Below, in pieces: positions 32,014 through 40,200 of a DNA stretch of 44,307 bases (within the stretch, counting starts at the first letter, position 1; each line of letters opens with the position of its first letter). The notes beneath the pieces are model-generated. The model saw nothing but the letters and a program-made list of their open reading frames with translations. It did no database searches and was not told the DNA's origin. The DNA is taken from NCBI GenBank assembly GCA_040901865.1, contig JBBDYD010000045.1:1-44307 (forward strand). Reading direction: 5' to 3'. The position numbers were made by a program, and so were the translations under genes. This DNA comes from JBBDYD01 sp040901865 (GTDB lineage: Bacteria > Bacteroidota > Ignavibacteria > UBA10030).

Positions 32014-32466
32014 ATGACTCCCGGACAACAAAGAACTTTGATCAGCGCAGTTCTGGGAACCGCCATCGGGGCTTCTCTTGGTGTCGGTGCCTATACTTTT
32101 GTCTATGCCAAAGGCGGTTCATATCTGACGGATAACCCCGCCGCGTGCGCCAACTGCCATGTGATGAACGATCACTATTCCGCATGGTTGAAATCAAGCC
32201 ACCGCTCTGTCGCCGTCTGCAATGATTGTCACACTCCCTCCGGTTTCATCGCGAAATACGCCACAAAAGCTTCCAATGGATTCTGGCATTCTTATGCGTT
32301 CACGACAGGTGATTTCCCCGATCCCCTTCGAATCAAGCCGCATAATCTTGATATCGCGAACAATGCATGCCAGAAATGCCATGCTGAAATGACGGCCTCC
32401 ATGGGCATCCACGGAGGAAGTGTTTCCTGTGTTTCGTGCCACCAATTTGTCGGACATATGGAGTGA
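32014..32466 (+). CDS. nrfH: cytochrome c nitrite reductase small subunit NrfH
   Basis: A 150-aa tetrahaem quinol dehydrogenase of the NapC/NirT group. One N-terminal TM helix (about residues 8-32) is followed by four CXXCH motifs: CANCH, CNDCH, CQKCH and CVSCH. The first lies in the family segment ACANCHVMNDHYSAWLKSSH. It passes electrons from menaquinol to NrfA. The nrfA start follows by 8 nt, a classical nrfHA operon. Located downstream of the haem-binding protein gene. Start ATG has no clear Shine-Dalgarno. Confidence 0.95.
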   Translation: MTPGQQRTLISAVLGTAIGASLGVGAYTFVYAKGGSYLTDNPAACANCHVMNDHYSAWLKSSHRSVAVCNDCHTPSGFIAKYATKASNGFWHSYAFTTGDFPDPLRIKPHNLDIANNACQKCHAEMTASMGIHGGSVSCVSCHQFVGHME

Positions 32467-32474
32467 TCTGACCC

Positions 32475-33866
32475 ATGAACTCTTCACCGGTACCGGGCCG
32501 TTCGACGCGGTTCATTGTGACGCTCTCGATTGCTGCAACCCTCGCCGCAGTGGCGGGCGTCGCCCTGCTCGTCAATATCCTTGAACGAAAACAGGAGGGT
32601 CAGAATCCGTTTTACCGTGTCGTGGAGCTTTCTGACACTACCGAATCTCCGGAAATCTGGGGAGCAAATTTTCCCCAGCAATATGATGATTATCGCAAGA
32701 CTGTGGACCAGGTGAGGACCAGGTACGGGGGAAGTGAAGCTGTTCCCAAAACGCCGACTGACGCCGATCCGCGCTCGATAGTCGCCCAATCACGACTCGA
32801 AGAGGACCAACGACTCAAAACCTTGTGGGCAGGATACGCGTTTGCGACAGATTTCCGCGAGGAACGCGGGCACGCGTTCATGCTCGAGGACCAGCTCTTT
32901 ACCGAGCGGCAAACTGTCGCACAACAACCGGGCACCTGCCTGCACTGCCACGCTTCAGTGTACGTCCCTTATATGAAGGCCGGCAATGGCGACCTGATCA
33001 AAGGATTCGAAGCAATCAACAAGCTTCCGTACCAGGAGGCAAAGAACCTCGTGACCCATCCTGTGGCGTGCATCGACTGCCACGATCCGAAAACAATGCA
33101 ACTACGAATCACGCGACCCGGATTTATTGAAGGGATTCGGGCCTTCAAGGCGTCAAAAGGGGTCCGTGACTATGATGTCAACACCATGGCAACACGGCAG
33201 GAGCTGCGGACATTTGTGTGCGGCCAATGCCACGTGGAGTACTACTTCCAGGGAAAGGAAAAACGGCTGACGTATCCCTGGAGCAACGGCCTTCGTGTCG
33301 ATGACATCTTTCAGTATTATGAGGAGAAGAAGTTCAAAGATTGGACTCACGCGGAAACCGGCGCCGATGTTCTCAAAGCTCAGCATCCGGAATTCGAACT
33401 ATGGAATCAGGGTATCCATGCCCGCTCCGGAGTCGCATGTGCCGATTGCCATATGCCGTACAAGCGTGTAGGAGCTCTCAAAATCAGCGATCACCATGTC
33501 CGAAGCCCCCTCCTCAACGTCAACCACGCTTGTCAGACGTGCCATCGGTGGTCGGAAGAGGAACTCAAAAGCAGAGTGGAAATCATTCAGGGACGCACCT
33601 ACACGATGCGGAACATAGCCATGAATGCCCTTATGGATTTGATACGAGATATTCGAATGGCGAGAACGGGGGGCCGTTCCAATGAATCCCTCGCCTCCGC
33701 ACGGGCTTATCAGAGGCAGGCACAATTTTATCTGGATTTTATCGAGGCGGAAAATTCCATGGGGTTTCACGCCCCACAGGAAGCAGTGCGGATTCTGGGA
33801 GAGTCTGTCAATTTTTCCCGACTTGGCCAGGCGGCTTTGCGGGAACCCGTCGCTGAAAGGAACTGA
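32475..33866 (+). CDS. nrfA: ammonia-forming cytochrome c nitrite reductase NrfA, all-CXXCH type
   Basis: A 463-aa pentahaem enzyme that reduces nitrite to ammonium in six electrons in the periplasm. A signal anchor lies near residues 13-35. Haem motifs are CLHCH (155-159), CIDCH (199-203), CGQCH (249-253), CADCH (322-326) and CQTCH (353-357). In the best-known enzyme the first motif is CXXCK with a lysine as active-site ligand; here it is CXXCH, the variant reported in some other lineages. The catalytic tyrosine is visible in HVEYYF (Tyr256), and the active-site histidine in ELWNQGIHARSGVAC. It lies directly behind nrfH. Confidence 0.95.
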   Translation: MNSSPVPGRSTRFIVTLSIAATLAAVAGVALLVNILERKQEGQNPFYRVVELSDTTESPEIWGANFPQQYDDYRKTVDQVRTRYGGSEAVPKTPTDADPRSIVAQSRLEEDQRLKTLWAGYAFATDFREERGHAFMLEDQLFTERQTVAQQPGTCLHCHASVYVPYMKAGNGDLIKGFEAINKLPYQEAKNLVTHPVACIDCHDPKTMQLRITRPGFIEGIRAFKASKGVRDYDVNTMATRQELRTFVCGQCHVEYYFQGKEKRLTYPWSNGLRVDDIFQYYEEKKFKDWTHAETGADVLKAQHPEFELWNQGIHARSGVACADCHMPYKRVGALKISDHHVRSPLLNVNHACQTCHRWSEEELKSRVEIIQGRTYTMRNIAMNALMDLIRDIRMARTGGRSNESLASARAYQRQAQFYLDFIEAENSMGFHAPQEAVRILGESVNFSRLGQAALREPVAERN

Positions 33867-34180
33867 TCAGTGAGGACTAGACCTTCGCTACAGCGATCGG
33901 GTGCAGGAAGAAGACATAACAAACGAACTCCGAAGAGTTCACACCATCGTAGGATACATGCGGCGTGGAGAAAGTGCCCAAAGAGTAATTTGATGAATAG
34001 AGTTTTTGACATCCCGCCAACTCCCTAGGGGTTGGGTGGCGGTGGCGAAATGATGCCCAAGCGTGGATCGCTCAGGCTTTGGGGGTTATGGGGGTGTCGT
34101 CCGTCTTACCTCACACCTCGCGTCCGAGGAGGTCGAAGCTTTCAAATTCAACTTTGTTGTAATCGACAATTAGCCCGCAT
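33867..34180. other. 314-nt spacer with two hairpins, no gene
   Basis: No coding region is supported. A 6-bp stem with CGAA loop (GAACTC-CGAA-GAGTTC, 33925-33940) and a larger GC-rich imperfect stem (34014-34042, CCGCCA...TGGCGG) are present. Neither has a T tract. The larger one marks the approach to the rearranged zone and the opposite-strand beta-helix gene. Confidence 0.5.
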
Positions 34181-35971
34181 TTATTTTGTCAGCACCATCC
34201 TCCTCGCCTGCTCATATCGCTGACCATCGCCCGTCGACACGGTCATCCGATACAGATACACGCCGGAAGGAACCTTAGCTCTCCATGTGACTTGTTTGAA
34301 CCCCGCGGAGAGCCGTTCGTTTATGAGTTCTTCCACTTTCTGTCCGAGCATGTTATAGATGTCGATCCGCACATCTTCTTCCTTCGGCAACGCGAACCGG
34401 ATCACCGTCGACGGATTAAACGGATTTGGAAAATTCTGACTAAGCGTAAAATGAGTCGAAACCTGTTTGGATTCATCTTTATTTATTCCAACTGCGCTAT
34501 TAAATTCATACGCGCCAATATCTATGATGCCTGCTATTAATCTCACGTTTCCGTCATAATCCGTTTCTCCACCACCAATTACTGTCGTTGGTTTTCCTGT
34601 ATTAATACAAGGGCTTGCAGCCAGTAAATGTAAAATTGGTGTAGGCAATGCAGGGTTGGTTAAAAGCGGGTTACTATATATAGAGTTGCCTTCCTGTGCG
34701 GCGCCGGCTTGATAGGAAGAAAACGAAGTATAGGTTGATGTATTCCAGTTAACAGTAATGCTATTCGGGTTAGCCGAAGGTGTATACCAGCAGTTGTAGT
34801 CAAGTGTATTATTTGTTTGCGGTGAAATGCTAACCACATTCATTAAAACATTTTGGCTGTTTGTGTAAAACACATTGTTCTCAAACGCGCAATTTGATGC
34901 CTTTGTAATAAATAATTCGCCCGTGCCGTCATTTATAGAATTATTCTGAAAAAAAGTATTGTTCCGGATTATAGTGTTTAGCACCTGGCCTGTTGTGACA
35001 GTAGTATAACCGCCGACTGCCATGCCTCCCTGCTTGTTATTAAATATTATATTATTCTTCACTATGATACTGTCCGCTGTTCCGTTTTCCTCGCAGCCTA
35101 CCTCTATGCCCCAGCCGTTTTCATAGCATTTGTTCTTCTCAATAATTACATTTTTGCCACCGTCTACATAAACTCCCGCTGATGTGGCCACTAAAGAAAC
35201 ATTTTTATAGCAGGTATTATTGGAAACCACGCCATTCCTTGCGCAGTCTGTTGTAGGATTGGAGCTGACGGCGTAGTTGCCGGCAATATCAATGCCAATA
35301 TTTGTGTTGTCATGAATCTGGCAGTTTTTTATGATAAAGCCGTTTATATTGCCATCCAAAGTCATCGCTTCGCTGTAGCCTAAAATACAGTTATACACCT
35401 CGCAACTGTCAATCGTAATATTCGTGATGCCACCATCCCCGCCGTAAGCAATATAACCCTGGGCGTTATCATTCGAGGTGGGTATGGTCAGCGGGTCATT
35501 TGTCCAATTAATATTTTTTATGGTAATATTCTTGAACGACAAAGCAGTTGAAGTATTAGAACCCGTAGTTTCTACAAGAATTCCCTGCGCATTATTAACC
35601 GTAAGGTTTTGAATAGTGAGGTTTTGAAAGCTCAAATAGTTCTTATTTGTTAATGTAAGCATTGTAGTGCCTGAGGTACCAACGCCGTCAATCACAACAA
35701 CATCATTCATATAGTTTCTGAATGTGATCGGGTTACCTTCTGTGCCGCTAACATTTACAATTATGTTTTCGTTATAGGTCCCTGCTTTGATTTGCACGAT
35801 GCTGTTAGGTGTAGCGCCGCTACAGGCTTTTTGAATGGTTTTCCATGCAGTTGCTAGACTTGTTCCGTTATTGAGATCGTTTCCGGTTGTTTTGTCAACA
35901 TAGTAATTGGTTTGAGCTGTAACATTAAGGGTCGTCAATAATGCGATTGTTACGATAATCGGTTTTTTCAT
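34181..35971 (-). CDS. secreted right-handed beta-helix protein with T9SS sorting domain
   Basis: A 596-aa secreted protein. Signal peptide MKKPIIVTIALLTTLNVTAQ; then a start unit NYYVDKTTGNDLNNGTS and many short repeats rich in Asn with I-x-N-N-x pattern (ITIKNINW, FIIKNCQIHDNTNIGIDI, IIVKNNIIFNNKQGG), typical of a parallel beta-helix of the pectate-lyase or polysaccharide-binding type. The last 90 residues, from FTLSQNFPNPFNPSTVIRF, form a T9SS type A sorting domain, so the protein is exported and attached at the surface. ATG 35971 has GGAG upstream. The helix part is AT-rich (35041-35100 has 22 G+C of 60), while the sorting domain is GC-rich like the neighbours (34261-34320 has 35 of 60), which suggests domain acquisition. 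Confidence 0.9.
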   Translation of the reverse strand: MKKPIIVTIALLTTLNVTAQTNYYVDKTTGNDLNNGTSLATAWKTIQKACSGATPNSIVQIKAGTYNENIIVNVSGTEGNPITFRNYMNDVVVIDGVGTSGTTMLTLTNKNYLSFQNLTIQNLTVNNAQGILVETTGSNTSTALSFKNITIKNINWTNDPLTIPTSNDNAQGYIAYGGDGGITNITIDSCEVYNCILGYSEAMTLDGNINGFIIKNCQIHDNTNIGIDIAGNYAVSSNPTTDCARNGVVSNNTCYKNVSLVATSAGVYVDGGKNVIIEKNKCYENGWGIEVGCEENGTADSIIVKNNIIFNNKQGGMAVGGYTTVTTGQVLNTIIRNNTFFQNNSINDGTGELFITKASNCAFENNVFYTNSQNVLMNVVSISPQTNNTLDYNCWYTPSANPNSITVNWNTSTYTSFSSYQAGAAQEGNSIYSNPLLTNPALPTPILHLLAASPCINTGKPTTVIGGGETDYDGNVRLIAGIIDIGAYEFNSAVGINKDESKQVSTHFTLSQNFPNPFNPSTVIRFALPKEEDVRIDIYNMLGQKVEELINERLSAGFKQVTWRAKVPSGVYLYRMTVSTGDGQRYEQARRMVLTK

Positions 35972-35997
35972 GTCGTTACTCCACACTTTTTGTTTTT

Positions 35998-36246
35998 ATG
36001 TTAGTTTGCCTATTGTCCAGCATTGGTACTAACGCTTCTCGATATCCCAGCTCCCATAAGGATTCTCCAGGAGCAATGTGTTCAGCAAAGGTAACGGCGG
36101 TGGTTCAGAAAAGCAATTGGAGGGATTTAAAAGTAGGAATAGTTCCTAATGGTGAATCATGTTGCCCCTTCGGTGTGAGCAAAGACCTGTTGCTCACATT
36201 CATTGATCTAAAATCCTACGATGGTTTTTTGACGTTGACCCTGTGA
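35998..36246 (+). CDS. short AT-rich open frame, possible restriction-endonuclease fragment
   Basis: An 82-codon frame directly upstream of, and overlapping by 4 nt, the methyltransferase fragment. The end reads VGIVPNGESCCPFGVSKDL then SYDGFLTLTL. No full domain is recognised. Since it sits just before DNA methyltransferase sequence in the same AT-rich block, it could be the 3' part of a restriction enzyme gene, but this rests on position only. It might also be non-coding. Confidence 0.35.
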   Translation: MLVCLLSSIGTNASRYPSSHKDSPGAMCSAKVTAVVQKSNWRDLKVGIVPNGESCCPFGVSKDLLLTFIDLKSYDGFLTLTL

Positions 36247-36962
36247 GAATTCGCTACGATGAAAAGACAAAGAAGGCAAGGAGCGGGTCTATTTTTGTCG
36301 GAAGTAAGTGGTTGGAGGTCGGGTACAATCCGAAGGATGTATGGAGCGTTTCAAGGTTGCACCGGATACACAGGGAAAGAGAGGATCACCCAACACAAAA
36401 ACCATTAGAAATCATAGAGCGCATTGTGCTCTCAAGTTGTCCGAGGGGTGGGTTGGTTCTTGACCCGTTTTTAGGAACCGGTACGACGGCGATTGCTTGC
36501 ATAAAAACTCATAGAAACTATATTGGTTACGAAATTAACAAGAAGTGCTTTAAGCAGATTGAGAAAAGAATTGCAAAAGTGACAAACGATGTGGGATTGT
36601 TCGAGAAGCCAACCGCTTCATCGGAAACTCGGACTTCCCAACCCTCCCTGTTGGGTCAGGGCTTGTGGGCAAGCATTCTTGTTCTCACAGGGACATACGA
36701 ACAGCTCTTTACCTACGTTGTCTTTGCATCATGGATCTTCTATGCGATGTCCAGCGCAGGAGTGCTTATCCTCCGCAGACGGAACCCCGACACCCCCCGG
36801 CCTTACCGTACCTGGGGATATCCTGTTACGCCCGTTGTGTTTATTGTTTTTGCCATGACCCTCGTTATCGTTTCCCTCATGGAAAACCCCCGGGATAGTC
36901 TTGTGGGACTGGCCATGATCCTCTCGGGATTGCCTGCGTACTGGTTTTGGAAGAAGAGGTAG
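36243..36962 (+). pseudogene. chimeric frame: DNA methyltransferase C-terminus fused to amino acid permease C-terminus
   Basis: The first ~115 residues are the C-terminal part of a beta-class N6-adenine/N4-cytosine DNA methyltransferase: DHPTQKPLEIIERIV (motif X), GGLVLDPFLGTGTTAIAC (motif I, SAM binding) and YIGYEINKKCF. The N-terminal half with the catalytic DPPY-type motif IV is missing. From about residue 135 the frame becomes the C-terminal ~105 residues of an APC-type amino acid permease (LTGTYEQLFTYVVFASWIFY, RRRNPDTPRPYRTWGYPV) with three TM helices, and base composition jumps (36541-36600: 22 G+C of 60; 36781-36840: 38 of 60). Both partners are therefore broken genes joined in frame; start GTG 36243 is arbitrary. 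Methylation or transport activity is not expected. Confidence 0.82.
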
Positions 36963-37015
36963 AAGCTTTTGGGAGGGAGAAGATTGTTGCAGTGTACGGA
37001 AATCGCCGCTTTCTT

Positions 37016-38128
37016 CTATTTCAGGAGGTCCTCAACGTACCTCGCGATTGCAGGCGAAGCAGTCAAACCGGGGGAATCTATTCCAATTAGATTCACAAAT
37101 CCTTCAAGCCCCCTCTCCTTCTCGTGGCAGATGATGAAATCTCTTGGCGGCTCCCCTTGCCGTTGGAGTTTCGGCCGTATGCCGCTCATGTCCGGGGTCA
37201 GGTCTTCGTTCTTGATTTGGGGAAGGATTCTTCTGATCGACTCCGCAAACGCAGGCAGCTTGCTTTCATCAACTCTATAATCAAGAACACCGTCGTCAAG
37301 ATACTCGACATCGGGACCGAACTTCAGGCGGCCGCCCAGATCCCGCAGGGCGTGGACTCCTAATCCTTCATTCTGTGGAACAGGATACACCAATCGCGAA
37401 ACAAGATTCGCTTTCGATGGTACGACAGCGAAATAGGTCCCTTTGGCATAGGCCAGGCGGTACCGGGCTCTGTCGATATCAATACCGGCCATGGCTGCGA
37501 TGCCATCCGAATGAAGCCCCGCCGTGTTGATGACCTTTTCGGACGTAAAGGATGAAGAGCCGCCCTCCTCGTGTATCGTGATTTCGTAACCAGGTTGCTT
37601 CTGCCCGATCGCATTCACGGTACATCGTAATTGAATGGTTGCCCCCTGATCGACCGCTCGACGATGGAAGAAATCCATCAGGCTGTGGACCGAGAGGATG
37701 CCTGTTGACGGTGAAAGGATTGACCCCACGGTACGAATGTTGGGCTCGAGCTGAAGTGTTTCCTTTGCACCCAGCAACCGCAACTCAGCGCCGTTCAAGC
37801 GGCCATTTTTTGCAATTGCGTCAAGCTTCTCGAGCTCTTCCTGACTCGTCGCCGTGATGATTTTTGAACATTGGTTGTGGCTGATCCCGTACTTCCTGCA
37901 AATGCCATAAAGAAGATCCCGCCCTTCGACACACAGCAAGGCCTTCAGCGAACCCGGCGTGTAGTAGATACCGGCATGAATGACCTCGCTGTTGCGGCTC
38001 GAGGTCTCCATGCCATAGTTGGTGTTCTTTTCAAGCACGACGACATGCTTGCTTTTCTCGGAGAGCCGCGCCGCAATGGCAAGTCCAACCACACCGGCAC
38101 CAATGATGGTATATTCGAAGTCGGGCAT
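37016..38128 (-). CDS. lhgO: FAD-dependent oxidoreductase, L-2-hydroxyglutarate dehydrogenase-like
   Basis: A 370-aa DAO-family flavoenzyme. The dinucleotide motif is YTIIGAGVVGLAIAARLSEK (given to 20 residues) followed by VVVLEKN; then SSRNSEVIHAGIYYTPGSLKA, given as SSRNSEVIHAGIYY, the mark of LhgO/L2HGDH proteins, and near the C-terminus DMSGIRPKLQ and GIDSPGLTASPAIA. It oxidises L-2-hydroxyglutarate or a similar alpha-hydroxy acid at the membrane face. ATG 38128 is chosen because the FAD motif follows directly; the longer start at 38158 adds residues not seen in the family. It is intact, in contrast to the broken genes on both sides. Confidence 0.87.
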   Translation of the reverse strand: MPDFEYTIIGAGVVGLAIAARLSEKSKHVVVLEKNTNYGMETSSRNSEVIHAGIYYTPGSLKALLCVEGRDLLYGICRKYGISHNQCSKIITATSQEELEKLDAIAKNGRLNGAELRLLGAKETLQLEPNIRTVGSILSPSTGILSVHSLMDFFHRRAVDQGATIQLRCTVNAIGQKQPGYEITIHEEGGSSSFTSEKVINTAGLHSDGIAAMAGIDIDRARYRLAYAKGTYFAVVPSKANLVSRLVYPVPQNEGLGVHALRDLGGRLKFGPDVEYLDDGVLDYRVDESKLPAFAESIRRILPQIKNEDLTPDMSGIRPKLQRQGEPPRDFIICHEKERGLEGFVNLIGIDSPGLTASPAIARYVEDLLK

Positions 38129-38255
38129 TGTTTTCGTATCGTTGCAGCAAAGATACAAATCTTTTGCTTTGAGTATATCGGAAGGGATTGAGGTAAGCTT
38201 CTTGACGTGCGAGAAAACAAGGGGAGGAGAGTGTTACCATCTTGCGTTAACATAG

Positions 38256-38290
38256 GTAACCTTTTCAAGGTTAACCCTTTGAAAGGTTAC
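38256..38290. repeat. 35-bp near-palindrome with AACCTTTTCAAGGTT core
   Basis: The sequence runs GTAACCTTTTCAAGG then TTAACCCTTTGAAAGGTTAC. Each half is itself palindromic (AACCTT-TTC-AAGGTT; AACC...GGTT) and the halves are complementary to each other apart from one or two bases. It lies in the spacer upstream of lhgO (opposite strand) and next to a broken amidohydrolase. It could be a dispersed palindromic repeat or an operator. Confidence 0.7.
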
Positions 38291-38435
38291 AAATGTCATG
38301 CCAAAAGCACAGCCACCATCGGGAGCGTTGCCAATATTTTCCCAATTCGCCGAATCCAAAAAACCTTGCATAACGATTTCCCTCTGCGTATGTTTCTAAA
38401 CTTCCATCCCTTTTAACCAATCATCATTCGAACTG

Positions 38436-38756
38436 GGGGCGCTTGGCCAGTTGCAGGGATTAGGCGCCCACTGGGAATTGTGGATGCTGCAGCAGGGCGG
38501 AATGACCCCCCTGGAAGCGCTTCGATGCGCTACGCTGAACGGAGCGCGTTACCTCGGATTCGATAAGGACCTCGGATCCTTGGAGGCCGGGAAACTGGCC
38601 GATCTGGTGGTGCTCGGTAAGAATCCGCTCGAGGATATTCGAAATTCTGATTCCGTGCGCTCCGTGATGATCAACGGGCGCCTCTATGATGCGGAGACCA
38701 TGAACGAAATCGGGAACAATCCGAAGCAACGTCCATCGTTCCATTGGGAACGATAA
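38436..38756 (+). pseudogene. amidohydrolase C-terminal remnant
   Basis: Homology-like sequence begins at GALGQLQGLGAHWELW and runs through GGMTPLEALRCATLNGARYL, LGSLEAGKLADLVVL, NPLEDIRNSDSVRSVMINGR to the natural stop. This is the last ~100 residues of an imidazolonepropionase-like/WD40-associated amidohydrolase normally far longer than 400 aa; the metal-binding core is missing. The upstream 300 nt (38129-38435) encode nothing recognisable apart from the palindrome. The fragment keeps an open frame, which suggests a fairly recent truncation. Confidence 0.82.
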
Positions 38757-38815
38757 GTTCACTCATCTATTAATCACTCTATACTCTATCACTCGTTGTT
38801 CAACAAGGAGCTTCC

Positions 38816-38926
38816 ATGGGTAAAGGAGATAAACGATCAAAGAAAAGCAAGATTTGGCGAGGAACGTTCGGGAAAGCACGACCGAGCAACAAGAACAAAC
38901 GCAGGCAGAGGAAGGCAAAAAAATAG
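38816..38926 (+). CDS. 30S ribosomal protein bTHX
   Basis: A 36-aa, very basic protein, MGKGDKRSKKSKIWRGTFGK followed by ARPSNKNKRRQRKAKK. This matches bTHX (Thx), a small protein bound at the top of the 30S head in Thermus and present in Bacteroidota-type genomes. The ATG has AAGGAG five bases upstream, a strong ribosome site for this window. It stands alone between the amidohydrolase stub and the endonuclease-family gene. Its short length means it is easily missed. Confidence 0.92.
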   Translation: MGKGDKRSKKSKIWRGTFGKARPSNKNKRRQRKAKK

Positions 38927-38979
38927 GCGAGACTTCAGATAATGGGCTAACAATGAATCGCTGAAGAGAAACATCCATC

Positions 38980-39825
38980 ATGAACATCCTTCTCTTGGGA
39001 GTCGGTTTCCTGTTACTGTTTGACCCCGGGTTGCGGCGGGAACAGGCCCCTTGCCTGAAAGTCATGTCGTTCAACATTCGATACGGTACGGCCCCGGATG
39101 GGGAAAACAACTGGCCGATGAGGAAAGATCAGCTCACGACAGTGATCCGGGATTTCTCTCCGGATGTGCTCGGTGTTCAGGAAGCTCTCCGGTTTCAAAT
39201 GGATGAATTGCGGGAGGCGTTCCCGGAATACAGCGAGGTGGGGGTAGGCAGAGATGACGGGAAAACCTCGGGTGAATACTCATCACTGTTCTACCGGACT
39301 TCGAGGTTGTCTTTGGATTCAACAGGGACATTTTGGTTCTCCGATACCCCCTCTCTCCCCGGGTCGAAAACCTGGGGGAACAACTATCCTCGGATATGCA
39401 CATGGGCGATTTTCCTCGACCGTGAAACCGGGAGCCCGCTGGCTGTCTTCAACGTTCATTGGGACCATGAATCACAGTATTCCCGCGAGCGCAGCGCATT
39501 GCTTCTCGTTCAACACATTGAGCAAACCGCCGCAGGCATACCGGTTGCCGTGACCGGGGATTTCAATGCCGGCGAGCAAAACCGCGCCATCGAATCTCTG
39601 AAGGGTTCCTTGCGCGATTCGTTCCGCGAACTTCACCCGGCGGATTCATTGACCGGAACCTATCATGCTTTTCGCGGGACGCGGGAAGGTGAAAAAATTG
39701 ACCACATTTTCGTTGATTCCCGCCTTAGAATCGACGATGCAACGATCATTCGAACACAGGAAAACGGTCGATATCCCTCGGACCATTTCCCGGTTACAGC
39801 AACGATTTGCTTTCCTCAACAATGA
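38980..39825 (+). CDS. endonuclease/exonuclease/phosphatase family protein, exported
   Basis: A 281-aa protein with an N-terminal hydrophobic segment (MNILLLGVGFLLLFDPG) and an EEP domain: VMSFNIRYGT, VLGVQEA (metal-binding Glu), NVHWDH (His), VAVTGDFNAGE (Asp, Asn) and the final KIDHIF and PSDHFPV (catalytic His). All main catalytic residues are present. This type in Bacteroidota is usually a secreted nuclease or phosphodiesterase acting on lipids or sugar phosphates; the substrate cannot be told. ATG 38980 fits the signal peptide. Confidence 0.9.
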   Translation: MNILLLGVGFLLLFDPGLRREQAPCLKVMSFNIRYGTAPDGENNWPMRKDQLTTVIRDFSPDVLGVQEALRFQMDELREAFPEYSEVGVGRDDGKTSGEYSSLFYRTSRLSLDSTGTFWFSDTPSLPGSKTWGNNYPRICTWAIFLDRETGSPLAVFNVHWDHESQYSRERSALLLVQHIEQTAAGIPVAVTGDFNAGEQNRAIESLKGSLRDSFRELHPADSLTGTYHAFRGTREGEKIDHIFVDSRLRIDDATIIRTQENGRYPSDHFPVTATICFPQQ

Positions 39826-39888
39826 ACCGATCAATGCACATTGGCATCAACACCACTGCATTCACTTTGCTGAGTTGCGGAGGGGATC

Positions 39889-40200
39889 ATGATTGCAAGA
39901 CTCTGGCACGGAATGACAAAGGCCGAACATTCAGACGAATACCTTGAATTTTTGCACAGATCAGGGATCCCCGATTACCGGGGTACGCCCGGAAACAAGG
40001 GAGTCACGGTCCTTCGCCGAACGGAAGGAGACCGGGCCCACTTCCTGCTGATCTCCTACTGGGATTCCTACGATTCGATCAGGCGCTTTGCAGGTGATAA
40101 AATCGAAAAAGCCCGCTACTATCCGGAAGATAAACGTTGGCTCCTGGAACTCGAACCCAACGTGGTACACTATGATGTTGCCGTTGAGGTCAAAGCATGA
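39889..40200 (+). CDS. ABM-like dimeric alpha-beta-barrel protein
   Basis: A 103-aa protein beginning MIARLWHGMTKAEHSDEYLEFL, given in parts MIARLWHGMT and SDEYLEFLHRSGIPDY, with FLLISYWDSYDSIRRFAGD. This is the pattern of small antibiotic-biosynthesis-monooxygenase-like barrel proteins in which W and the SxWxS segment shape a pocket. Catalysis is not shown. GGAGGGG lies before the ATG. Its stop overlaps the DinB-family start (ATGA), so both are coupled. Confidence 0.85.
   Translation: MIARLWHGMTKAEHSDEYLEFLHRSGIPDYRGTPGNKGVTVLRRTEGDRAHFLLISYWDSYDSIRRFAGDKIEKARYYPEDKRWLLELEPNVVHYDVAVEVKA

Noticed and set aside
33925..34042. Terminator for nrfHA
   Set aside because: The two hairpins found lack a following T tract, so they are reported only as structures.
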